25,041 nucleotides of DNA from the NCBI GenBank assembly GCA_001275005.1, contig JWZX01000856.1, forward strand, positions 1-25,041, read 5' to 3'. Of this stretch, positions 1 through 9,000 are shown in pieces. The stretch is from Chrysochromulina tobinii. Its lineage: Eukaryota; Haptophyta; Prymnesiales; Chrysochromulinaceae. Below the pieces are notes generated by a model. That model worked only from the letters and a program-made list of their open reading frames with translations, searched no databases and was not told where the DNA came from. Position 1 is the stretch's first letter, and each line of letters begins with the position of its first letter. The translations under genes were made by a program, and so were the position numbers.

Positions 1-2
1 CT

Positions 3-1079
3 GCGGACCAGGGCTATGCTCCGGCGCAGTGCTCACTTGGAGACATGCACCGTGAGGGACGCGGTGTGGCCCAAGATGATAAGCGGGCGGCAGAGCTGTT
101 CAAGCTCGCTGCGGACCAGGGCGATGCCTGGGCGCTCTGCCAACTTGGATTCATAGCTGCGACTCAGCACATCGCCTCATCATGCGCGGCAGCAGCGTCC
201 AGTGCAGGTGTCACGTCCGTCGTGGCTGGCGGCGCTCGAGGCAGCCTCTCACGCGAGGACGAACAGGCCCGCGCTGACGCGATGATGGCACGCCTGATCG
301 CTGAAGAGGAAGCGAGAGCCAAAGCGGAGGCCGCGAAGGCGTCCAAGAAGGCGAAGAAGAAGGCGAAAAAGGGTAGAGCGGCGACCACAGCCGCAGGCGA
401 GGCGGGCATCGGCTTGTCGGCGTCGCAGTCAGAGCCGACGGAAGCGGAGTTGGTGGCAGAAGAGAAGATCGAGGAGCCTGCGGCAGAGGAATTGGCGATG
501 GCGGCACCAGCACCAGCATCGGAGGCCGTTGAGGCTGAGGAGGACGTGGAGGCGACCGCAGCAGCAGTGGCAGCCGCAGCGGAGGCGGCCGCGGCTACAG
601 CGGCTGAGGCGGCTGCGGCGACGGAGGCGGAGAGGGAGGAGGCGGAGAGGGAGGAGGCGGAGAGGGCTGAGGTGGAGCGCGCGACGGCTCTGGCCGTGGC
701 AGAGAACGCTGGCCGCGGCGGGCGAGGGGGGCGAGGGGGGCGTGGAGGGCGCGGTGGGCGCGGCCCGACTACCGTGCATCCGCCGCCTCCTGCCCCTGCG
801 CCACCAACAGCCCCAGCACTGGCTGCAGGTTTGATGCCAGCGGAGAGGCATCTGACGCTCGCCGACGTGGGCAACATCACCGGCCGTGTGCACGACGAGG
901 CGCCCGAATCGACCATCGGTGGCCAGACCACATGCATCGTGTGCATGGTGGGGCCCAAGTCGCACCTTGCGGTGCCGTGTGGCCATCAGCTCGCGTGCGA
1001 GCGCTGCGCGGCCAGCATGAAGAGTTGCCCTTACTGCCGCACGCCCGTCCAGTTTTGGCTGATGGCACGGCTAGTGTGA
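3..1079 (+). CDS. Sel1-repeat / RING-finger protein, 5'-truncated by window edge
   Basis: The frame is open to the left edge, and the residues before the first ATG (position 45) already read as Sel1-like repeat (AADQGYAPAQ-type helix pairs). The start is therefore outside the window. In order: one to two Sel1/TPR-like repeats; a lysine-rich basic patch; a long Ala/Glu-rich, probably helical stretch; an uninterrupted Gly-Arg-Gly run (about 713-765); a proline-rich linker; and a C-terminal RING finger. Counting from the ATG at 45, the zinc ligands are C297, C300, C312, H314, C318, C321, C328 and C331. This is the compact C3HC4 spacing of MAPL/IAP-type RINGs. The RING predicts E3 ubiquitin-ligase activity and the Sel1 repeats would bind partners. 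The RGG run could bind RNA. The first two roles follow from family knowledge and the third is inferred. Substrate and location are unknown. The stop TGA is at 1077-1079, and an AATAAA lies about 200 bases downstream (1285-1290). Confidence 0.8.
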   Translation, partial: ADQGYAPAQCSLGDMHREGRGVAQDDKRAAELFKLAADQGDAWALCQLGFIAATQHIASSCAAAASSAGVTSVVAGGARGSLSREDEQARADAMMARLIAEEEARAKAEAAKASKKAKKKAKKGRAATTAAGEAGIGLSASQSEPTEAELVAEEKIEEPAAEELAMAAPAPASEAVEAEEDVEATAAAVAAAAEAAAATAAEAAAATEAEREEAEREEAERAEVERATALAVAENAGRGGRGGRGGRGGRGGRGPTTVHPPPPAPAPPTAPALAAGLMPAERHLTLADVGNITGRVHDEAPESTIGGQTTCIVCMVGPKSHLAVPCGHQLACERCAASMKSCPYCRTPVQFWLMARLV

Positions 1080-1955
1080 TACAGAGAGGCGACCCGACCG
1101 ACCGCGACAATTTAGCGACAATTGGATGATGATTGCAGATTGGGCGAGTGGGGCGAAGGACATGGATGGAAGAGGGCAGCATTTTGTCGCGTGTGCAGTG
1201 ACGAGACAGCGATCGAGGCGCTCGAGCGTGGCCGCGCCTTGCCTCTAACCCTCATCACGTAAAGTAAAAGAAGGTTGGTTTCACAATAAATTTCGGCTCC
1301 GGCGCGCACTCACGACTCACACGTATTCCCAGGCTCCGCTACAACCCCGCTCTGGCCCTGGTCAAGATGCCCGGGGTGGGATGGTCACCGTTTGGTCACC
1401 GCTCACCCGACCGGGGGCGGCTCACCGCACGATCACGGCAGAGTTATAATAACTAGGGATACCCCTACTAACATGCACATTACTAGAAATATCATTAACT
1501 CGCACCACTGGGAGTCACACATCAGTCATCACGTCGGACTTCGGACACATGTGACACATCCCTTCGCCTTCCGTTCTGTTCCGTTCGGTTCTGCGTCGGG
1601 ACATTTCAAGTCGCTCATTTTGTATCACTCCTCGTCATACGTCAACCCCGAATTATGCGCGTCCCTGACGTCGGTGTACGCACGCCTGCTCGTGCTTTGG
1701 TCGCCTTTGGGGGTGACTGTCTTTAACTGTCTTGGGTGCATAGACCATTTTTGGTGCGCATGCCACTTGCAATGCATGCCAAAAAACCTCTTGCTATTTT
1801 GTGTGACAAAAAGTGATGCTTCTCGTCTTCGTCCTTGGCTCGCGCAGAGCTGACGCCATCATCATCGGAGCCGCTTTGTGTTCCGCTCTTATCGGCATTG
1901 TTCTCACGTTTCGCCTTGGAGCACTCGCGTTCGCTCAATAGCACCGGCATCAGCC
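1080..1955. other. Intergenic region without a recognisable gene
   Basis: This stretch is less GC-rich than the flanking genes. It holds the likely 3' end of the RING gene (AATAAA at 1285-1290) and the upstream region of the next gene. Open frames here lack an ATG at the right place or any family signature. I see no tRNA or other RNA gene. Confidence 0.5.
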
Positions 1956-3986
1956 ATGCAAGCGCTAAAAGCTCTGGCATGGCCGAGCATGGGCGCCTCG
2001 CCGCGCCGTTTACAGAACACCTGTCTCGAGCCGAGCGACGCATCGCACGTGTACACCTCGGCCCGCGACCACAGCTTCGCGTTCCAATTCCGGTACACAC
2101 TGGGACTCGACACGATTGCGGGTGCGAACGTGGTGACGTTCAACGCGCCGGCGGGCGTCGACGTCCACCTTGAGCGTGTCCTAGGCGGCTTTGGTGCCAC
2201 GATCGACAAGGAGGCCTTCGACGGCGTGCCAGCCGTGCAGAAGCGCGGCAAGGTCGTCGTCCGCCTGGGCCACGCTCCGCCCTCTCCGCCCTCTCCGACA
2301 GCAGAGTGGCTCCCAAGCCACATCGGTGGTTACATCGGTGGAGAGGGCGCACCTGTCGCTAGCGCCGCCTCGGCTGCAGAGTGGCTGCGCACACACGGCT
2401 CGCACCGCGTGCCGGTGCTGCCCGCCATTTCGGCGGACGAGTACGCGCGCACCCACTTTGCGCCACTCGACGGTGCCGCAGGCGCACCCGTGGCGGCAGC
2501 GGCGCAGGCAGCGGCGCAAGCAGCAGCCCTCTCGGTGACCGCAGCTGACGAGCACGCCCGCACGCTCCCAAGGTCTGGGACAGCCACCGTTACAGACGTA
2601 GACGTGCCAGCGTCACACGGGCGGAACGCACGTCGGGAAGGGGAGTCAGAGACGAGTCCTCAGTCAATCCCTCAGGGCAGTGAGAGGGGTGCTAAGCTGG
2701 CACTGGCGCTGGCAAGGTCCAGTCCGCCGCTTGTTACAGGCGTCTCAACTGAGTTGCATGCAAGTGCTCACCACAGCGTCTCGCCCGAGTGGCGGGCGGT
2801 CCCGCCGTCGCGGGCCTTGCGGGAAGGCGTCGCAGGCGTCACACTCGAGGTGCAGGGCACGCTGAGTGGTGAAGGACTCGAGCTCGCGCTACGCACGCAA
2901 GTGGGCGCACAGCTGGCGCTGCTGCTGCTCCCACAGTGCGAGAGGCCCGAAGCGCATGCAATCTACATGGCAAGTCTACGGCATGCCAATGAACATGTTG
3001 CGCCGCCACCGGTGCGCCCGATGCAGCGCCCGACGCCCACCGGCGCCGCGCCCTTGCCCCCGCCGCCAGGAAGCTACTCGTACGACCCAGCCAGCGACGA
3101 GGGCACCAACTCGTACGACCAAACATCTAGCGACGATGGAACCCGGGGCGAGCTGCCGAGCCGGTCGTCGCCGGCGCTTGTAACGGCGCTTGGGCTCGGT
3201 GCAGCTGACGGTTCAGTGCAACTGCCTAATTTGGATGACTCGCTGAGCGCCCTGCTTGCCAAAGAGGAGGCGGCGGCGTTGGCGGCGGCACGTCTTGGAA
3301 AGCTGCGTGTGCCGCCGCCGCCTCCTCCTCCTCCTCCGCCGCCGTTTCATTCGCTTCACCTCTCCCTCTCGTCTGTGCACGAGGCGGACGTTGAAGACGA
3401 TTCACAGATGGGCATGAGGCTGTTCACAGACGTTGAAGACGAGTCATTGGCGGCAAAGCTCGCGCAGCTTGCACCAAGGCTGCGCTCGCCGACGGACGGC
3501 GACAGCGCCGTCTCGGCAGACGGGTCTGCCGTACGGAAGTGGTTACGGGCGTGGCTGGCCGACGTGCTCACCACACGCATTGTACTCGTCTTCATGGCGC
3601 TCCAGCTTGCTGCGGGGGTCATCGTGTGGTCGAGACGGCGGAGATGCGGCCGCAGCAGCAGTGCGCGCGAGCCGCCGCTACCGCTCTCACAAGCTTGCGA
3701 TCCGGGTGGGAGTGGCGACGACAGTGAGGTTGACGAAACCTTTGACGAGACCGAGGACGTTGCCGCGAGAGAGTCTCGTCAAAGCACGGAGAGCGGCTTC
3801 ATTGGGCAACGCTGCAGCCTACACTGCAGCTCCCGCGACAGCGACGGCATGCGCCACGCGCTCATCCTCCACGGGCACGCGCGCGCTGGTGCCGATTCGG
3901 AATGGGACGATGGACACGAGGAAACTGGGGTCCTGTCTGCATGTGGCGCGCCGCAACGAAATGCGAGGTCGCAGGACATGGACTGA
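1956..3986 (+). CDS. Unrecognised proline-rich single-pass membrane protein
   Basis: I do not recognise this 676-residue protein. The frame is open further upstream but has no ATG before 1956, which sits in a fair context (gccATGc), so I start there. The first ~90 residues look globular and alternate beta-like hydrophobic stretches. They are followed by degenerate internal repeats of an AEWLxxH / ADEYARTH / ADEHARTL type, separated by Ala/Pro/Gly-rich linkers. A run of eleven prolines (residues 453-463, bases 3312-3344) precedes a second ordered section. One strong hydrophobic helix (about residues 542-558, IVLVFMALQL...) is followed immediately by four arginines, which suggests a single membrane span with the acidic/serine-rich tail on the cytosolic side. 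No signal peptide is evident. It could be a lineage-specific receptor or scaffold, but nothing shows this. No intron is obvious, though small exons could be missed. Confidence 0.55.
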   Translation: MQALKALAWPSMGASPRRLQNTCLEPSDASHVYTSARDHSFAFQFRYTLGLDTIAGANVVTFNAPAGVDVHLERVLGGFGATIDKEAFDGVPAVQKRGKVVVRLGHAPPSPPSPTAEWLPSHIGGYIGGEGAPVASAASAAEWLRTHGSHRVPVLPAISADEYARTHFAPLDGAAGAPVAAAAQAAAQAAALSVTAADEHARTLPRSGTATVTDVDVPASHGRNARREGESETSPQSIPQGSERGAKLALALARSSPPLVTGVSTELHASAHHSVSPEWRAVPPSRALREGVAGVTLEVQGTLSGEGLELALRTQVGAQLALLLLPQCERPEAHAIYMASLRHANEHVAPPPVRPMQRPTPTGAAPLPPPPGSYSYDPASDEGTNSYDQTSSDDGTRGELPSRSSPALVTALGLGAADGSVQLPNLDDSLSALLAKEEAAALAAARLGKLRVPPPPPPPPPPPFHSLHLSLSSVHEADVEDDSQMGMRLFTDVEDESLAAKLAQLAPRLRSPTDGDSAVSADGSAVRKWLRAWLADVLTTRIVLVFMALQLAAGVIVWSRRRRCGRSSSAREPPLPLSQACDPGGSGDDSEVDETFDETEDVAARESRQSTESGFIGQRCSLHCSSRDSDGMRHALILHGHARAGADSEWDDGHEETGVLSACGAPQRNARSQDMD

Positions 3987-4139
3987 TACATGTAGAACCA
4001 CGACGAAGAAGCATGCGAGCGATTGAGCTGACCTGTCTGCTTGACGTGTGAGAAAAACATCATGCGAGTTTTCTATTAGGATTCCTAACCGCCGAAGCAT
4101 GCGAAACAAGAAACAAACCACCTCCAAAAAATTATCGTA

Positions 4140-5081
4140 ATGCCGTCCGAAAGCAGCCCCGGCTCCGCCACGCGCGCCTGGGCCTCTCGGCCGAAGCCCG
4201 AGTGGCGCTCCAGCAGCGTGCGCTCGTCACGCTGGGCGGACAGCGTGCTGCCACCGTCGCCTCGCACGGCCTTGGCTACAGCCGGTTACGGGCACGTCGA
4301 GACGTCGATGTTGCGGCCCGTGATCAATCCGAAGAATGTGCCAAATCCTCCACCAAGTGACGTGCAGCCATCGGACAAGCAGTTGTCACCTCGCGGGTGG
4401 TTCTTCGAGCGGCCGGGTGCATCGAGCGGCTCGTCTGACAAGCGGACCAGGACGCCCGGCGTGAGCGCGAGCATGTCCTCTGGGGACTTTGACGCTGCGC
4501 GCGAGTACCGAAGGCGTGCACGTGCGCAGCTCGCAGCACGGAATGCGCGGCGCGAGATGGACTGGAACCGCACGCCGCACCGCACGTGCCCCGCCATGCT
4601 GGTGGGCATCAAGCCCATGACCGAAGAGCCCTGGTCGCGCGACGCCAAGGTGTACGCGCACAAGTTTGGGCGTTCATTCGAATGGGCTCCCAACCAGCAA
4701 ATGGACGGCGGCGCTCTCGATGCATACAACGACGAGTCAGTGCTGGACGGCAACAACGGGTACGAGATCAAGGTGACGGCCACCGGCCTCTCGAGGGCCA
4801 ACGCGGGCGCAGCTCAGCCGGCATGGGACTCTTCGACTTTCCGATCGTGTCCCTTCGTACTGCGCGGCATCAAGCCTGTGACGAGGGAGCCTTGGGTGTT
4901 CGACGAGCGCATCTACAATCGGGACACGACGCGCGACACGACAGACGATGAGCGGGCGGGCGGCGGCGCCCTTGACCTCGGCTCCTCATCGCATGCCACG
5001 CGCGCGCGCAACGGTCAGGTTGATCGTCCGAGCTTCTACTCGCCCAATTGGGAAAAGTGGGCCGCGTCCCTCTCGGCGTGA
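4140..5081 (+). CDS. Unrecognised protein with two ~87-residue internal repeats
   Basis: This 313-residue basic protein starts at an ATG about 150 bases after the preceding stop. I do not recognise the family. The C-terminal half contains two related copies of one module. Residues 149-165 read TCPAMLVGIKPMTEEPW and residues 236-252 read SCPFVLRGIKPVTREPW. Each is followed by a D-x-x-[IV]-Y segment and a GGALD box (about 189-193 and 275-279). Between the N-terminal Ser/Pro/Arg-rich part and the repeats lies an arginine-rich helix (about 117-140). Short Pro/Trp-containing repeats of this sort are common in proteins that bind regularly along axonemal microtubules. Since two ciliary-type genes lie elsewhere in this window, a flagellar role is conceivable, but this is only inference. 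There is no signal peptide or membrane segment. Confidence 0.6.
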   Translation: MPSESSPGSATRAWASRPKPEWRSSSVRSSRWADSVLPPSPRTALATAGYGHVETSMLRPVINPKNVPNPPPSDVQPSDKQLSPRGWFFERPGASSGSSDKRTRTPGVSASMSSGDFDAAREYRRRARAQLAARNARREMDWNRTPHRTCPAMLVGIKPMTEEPWSRDAKVYAHKFGRSFEWAPNQQMDGGALDAYNDESVLDGNNGYEIKVTATGLSRANAGAAQPAWDSSTFRSCPFVLRGIKPVTREPWVFDERIYNRDTTRDTTDDERAGGGALDLGSSSHATRARNGQVDRPSFYSPNWEKWAASLSA

Positions 5082-6030
5082 CGACAAAAGGGGAGAGAGG
5101 GAGTGAGGGGGCGAGGGGGCGAGAGAGAGGACATAGCATGTCATGCAGGTTGTGATGAGGCTTGTGAGCCTCGCCCAGCAGGGCCGTGTGTGAACGTGTG
5201 GGGGGCGTGCGCGCGTGCGCCCGCCCATGGGCGCATGGCCCCCGCCGGATGAGCATTTGTCTGAGCGCTATGAGTGCGGGCGAGCGAGTGAGTGAGTGTG
5301 ACGTTACGCCAGGGTACGTTGCTGAGTGTGCGCCCGCAGGTAGCCCGCAGGCCATCTGTGGCGGTGTGGCCGTGTGGCGCATAGTGGCGCACACGTTGGC
5401 ACGATCTGGCATGATGCATGATCACATGTTCCGTTCCATATTTGCGCATTGTGTGTGCGCGCGACCGTCCTCGGCATGACGCTTTCGCTGCGACCATGCA
5501 CACACCTCGACGTTCTGCCCATGAATGTGCGTTTCGCCAAGTCCCAAACGCTAGCGAACGGATAAGCGATAATAACGGTTTATTTACCTTGGCAATTTTT
5601 TAAGAAGAACGAACCGAACCGTCGCCGCCCGCGCTTCCGCTACCTTGGGCTTCAGCGGACCTCGCACCTCGACTACGGACCCCGCCCGGGTGCACGGCAC
5701 CTTCTAGAACTAGATCGGATACATCGATGTGAGATGACACGTCGCGTGCGCGATGAGTTGAGTGACGTCTGTTCGGGGGACGGGGAGGCTCTAGCGTCTA
5801 GGATACCGGATACACGATATCAAATAAAGGCGAGGGGAGATTCGTGCATGCAAATACAGGGTACCAATTGTGACAGCTAAACACGAGCTTCGCGTCGGGA
5901 TCTGAACCGAACAGCAGAGAGTCGGGGCTACTACGGGGCTGTCTCTGTCTCGTCTCGTCAGGCGCTTGCGGCCGACGCGTTCCAAAGAAGGCACCACTGT
6001 GAGCCCAGAGCTCACGAGCCTGTGCCTCGC
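5082..6030. other. Gene-poor region between convergent genes
   Basis: About 950 bases separate two convergently transcribed genes. Right after the upstream stop there is a purine-rich GAGGGGGC / GAGAGAGG microrepeat (about 5091-5130), then GTGTG- and GAGT-rich sequence, and further right AT-richer DNA. No coding frame here has family resemblance or a convincing start. I see no tRNA, rRNA or transposon. Confidence 0.5.
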
Positions 6031-9000
6031 TCACTTGCCGCCTCGTTCGATGTGGAGCTTCCATGCAGCCATGAAGCCGGGCGCGCGAGGCTGAGGCTCC
6101 TTCATCGACTTGTCGCAGAAGATCTCGCGGCAGAGGAAGCCGACGCTGCACGAGGCTATTGAGTTGTACTTCCACCCTATCGTCTCGCGAACGCACAGTA
6201 CCAACTCGCCCTTGCGGTTCGAGCCCTCCCCCAACGGCAGCCAGCGCCCGCCATAGTGGACCGTCGAGAGCCTCGGGGCGCCCTCGGGTGCGGCACCCCC
6301 CTCTGGCCCGTTGCCGAAGCTCAGGCACAGCTCATGCGCCTCGCGCGCGAGGTCGATCTGCTCACCAGGCACGCCCTTCTCGCCATTGAGCAGCAGCTGC
6401 GGCAGCTCAGCGTCCCCGACGCTCGGGTCGCTCATGCGCCTCTTGCGCGCGCGTAGGTCGCTCAGAGCCTCGCCAGCTAGCGGCGCGGACACGGTCGAGA
6501 TGTTGCCGCTCTGCCGCCCCATCTCGGCCTCGAGCCGTCCAAAGACTGCCGCCGAGCCCACGTACTTGCGCGCAACGAAGCGCTTCGACTGCTTCCCTTC
6601 GGGCGCGGACTGGTTGAACAGCTCGTAGTAGACAACAGTTGAGGCAAGCATCTTCTTGACCGCGGCGTAGTTGTTCACGTTGAAGAAGGCGAGGAACTCG
6701 AAGTGCGTGTCCAGCGGCTTCTCGACGCGCAAGATGGAGAGGATCGTGCCCCAGGGTGACCATGTAATCTGCTCGCCCATCCGAAAGTGCTCGGAGAGCG
6801 AGCCGCACGTCTCGCGCGTGCCCGCGCCGAAGACGACCCGCGTCTGGCCGTCGTCTGTGAGCATCGCCGGCTGCACGTACTGCAGGCCCTCGATGGCCTT
6901 GGTGCCGTTGGGTCCCCTCGCCTTGAGCTCCCCGAAGCCCTTGACGCCGATGAGCTGTTGGAAGACTTCGCTCCGCCCCTTGAGTTCAAACTGGTCGACG
7001 ATCCCCGCCACCGTCTCGAAGAAGGCGGAGCGCACGGTGAGGGTGACGAACTCGTCCAGCATGCGTTCCATCGTGAGGAGTGACGCCTTGTCCGCCGCGC
7101 TGTTCTGCATCGTCCAGATGCGGTGCAGCCGGAGCACGTTCATCTGGGAGCCATCTGGACGGAGCCGCTGGCCGGCATCGAGTAGCCCAAGACCCGCCGC
7201 TGCGACGGCAGGCATGCCCGACTGCGTGCGCAACATCGTGGTGTAGTCCCAGCTTCGGAAGACTGTCCAGCGCGGCACACTCTCCGAATCGTCCCACGCG
7301 CGGGCGCTCATCATCACGATCTTCTGCAGCGCGTTGGGATCTTTGGTCTTCTTGTCCTCCTCGCCCTCTGCGTACCGGAGGGGAAGCCCGTACGCCGCCT
7401 CCGAGGCACCCCCCTGCGCCTCGCGCCCCGCCAGCAGCCGGTACGTCTTGGGCAACCGCATCGGCTCATCCATATCGGGCACGAGCGCTGTGTCGAGCTT
7501 CTGCTGCAGCGAATTCTTCGCGACGCCGCCGATGCCCGAGGTGACCATGTCGTTGAGCAGGATGGCGGAGCCGCCCGGTGGCGGATTCGAGAGCTCGCCT
7601 TGGATGGCTTGCAAATCCTCAACCGTGAGGTACGTGATCCAGTGCAGGAGCGACGCCTGCGCCGCGTTGGACGCATCGATGGCCTTTTGGACTGCCTTCG
7701 CCCACGCCTTGGCAGCCGCCGCCTCTCCCTCGCCGTCGAGGTCGCCACACCAGGCCCGTGCCTCGTCGGCGCTCACCTTGATGCACGGCTTGCGCTTCAC
7801 AAGCTTCGACAGGAAGCGGCGCGGCGCCGCGTTGGGCACCTTTTGCTGCAAAAGCACCATGTCAAAGGTGCAGCCGCACTCATTCGATTTGTACATGACC
7901 TTGTATATGGAGCGGATCAAATCGGCCTGCTCGACGCTCACGTCGCCCACCGCCTCGGCCGCCACGCTCAAAATCGAGGCTGCGTCGAGCTTGCTCGCCG
8001 TGAACATGTCGAACGCCTGCAAGAGCGCCTCGGAGATATAATCTCGCAGCTTCTTGACGGAGCGCGAGTTGCGCGACTTGACCATCTTCTCCTCGGCGAG
8101 CTGCTCCGCCGTCATCCCCGCCATTCGCGGGCTGAACAACGGGTCCGCCGCGGCCGCATCGATCGCGGGCACGAGCGCCGCCACGTCCTCCGCTGGAGCG
8201 TCTGGCGGGGGCTCCGGAAGGGCGCCCACGACGTCGGAGGTTGACGAAACCGGCGGGTCGGCCCACACGCCCACCTTTTTGGTGCGCATCTCGTACGTGG
8301 CGGCGCCGACGAGGTCGAGCAGTGCGTTCAAGCAGTCGCGGATCTGGTCGATGTCGATGTCGTTCGGGTTCTTGAGCACCGTCGCATCCACCTCAAGAGC
8401 GGCGATCTCCTCCTTGACCGCAGCGAGCCCCTCGAGTGGGGACGCTCCCTTGGGAATCGCGCCGCGCACACGCCCGTCGATGGGCCCAAGGAGCTTGGCG
8501 AGCTCGCACAGCTTGTCGAAGCTGAGCTGCGGCGGCTTGGGCTTGGGCGTGTTGCTCGGCGGGGGTGAGACACCGAGGACGGGCTCCTTGCCCTTGGGTC
8601 CGCTGGGGCTACCGGCCTTGCGCCAGGCTGCCCACGCGTACCGCGCGGCCGAACCGATGGTGAGCATCTGGAGGGTGGTCGGGTCCTCCATGAGGCGCTT
8701 GAGCTTCTCTGAGAGGAAGAGGTCATACGCGGCATGGTCGCCCACGACGGCGCCGCTGCTCACGCCCGTCGCGTTGCGCACCATCGCGGGCAAGCAGCCG
8801 ATGAAGCTGGCCAGCTCGACGTTGTCGACGGCGAGCTCATCCGACGCATCCGACGCAGGGATCAGGTACTCCTCCGGCGCCGCCTCCTCGACTGCGGCGT
8901 CGCCGGCGTCGCCGCAGGGATAGGCGAGCCACTGCTTGTACTGTGCCTCGGCCGCCGCCAACGCCTCGGCGCCCTCGGTAAAGATGTGTCCAGCGCCCAA

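Noticed and set aside
164-958. Long antisense frame opposite the Sel1/RING gene
   Set aside because: It mirrors Ala/Gly-rich coding sequence of high GC content. It shows only low-complexity residues, whereas the plus strand has Sel1 and RING motifs.
1392-1853. Possible small gene in the 1080-1955 gap
   Set aside because: It opens at TTG and has no ATG at its start, no family resemblance and unusual codon use for this window.
8054-8923. Open frame on the plus strand opposite the giant orphan gene
   Set aside because: It is a shadow of the 1,502-codon minus-strand gene, with low-complexity Ser/Ala composition and no motif.
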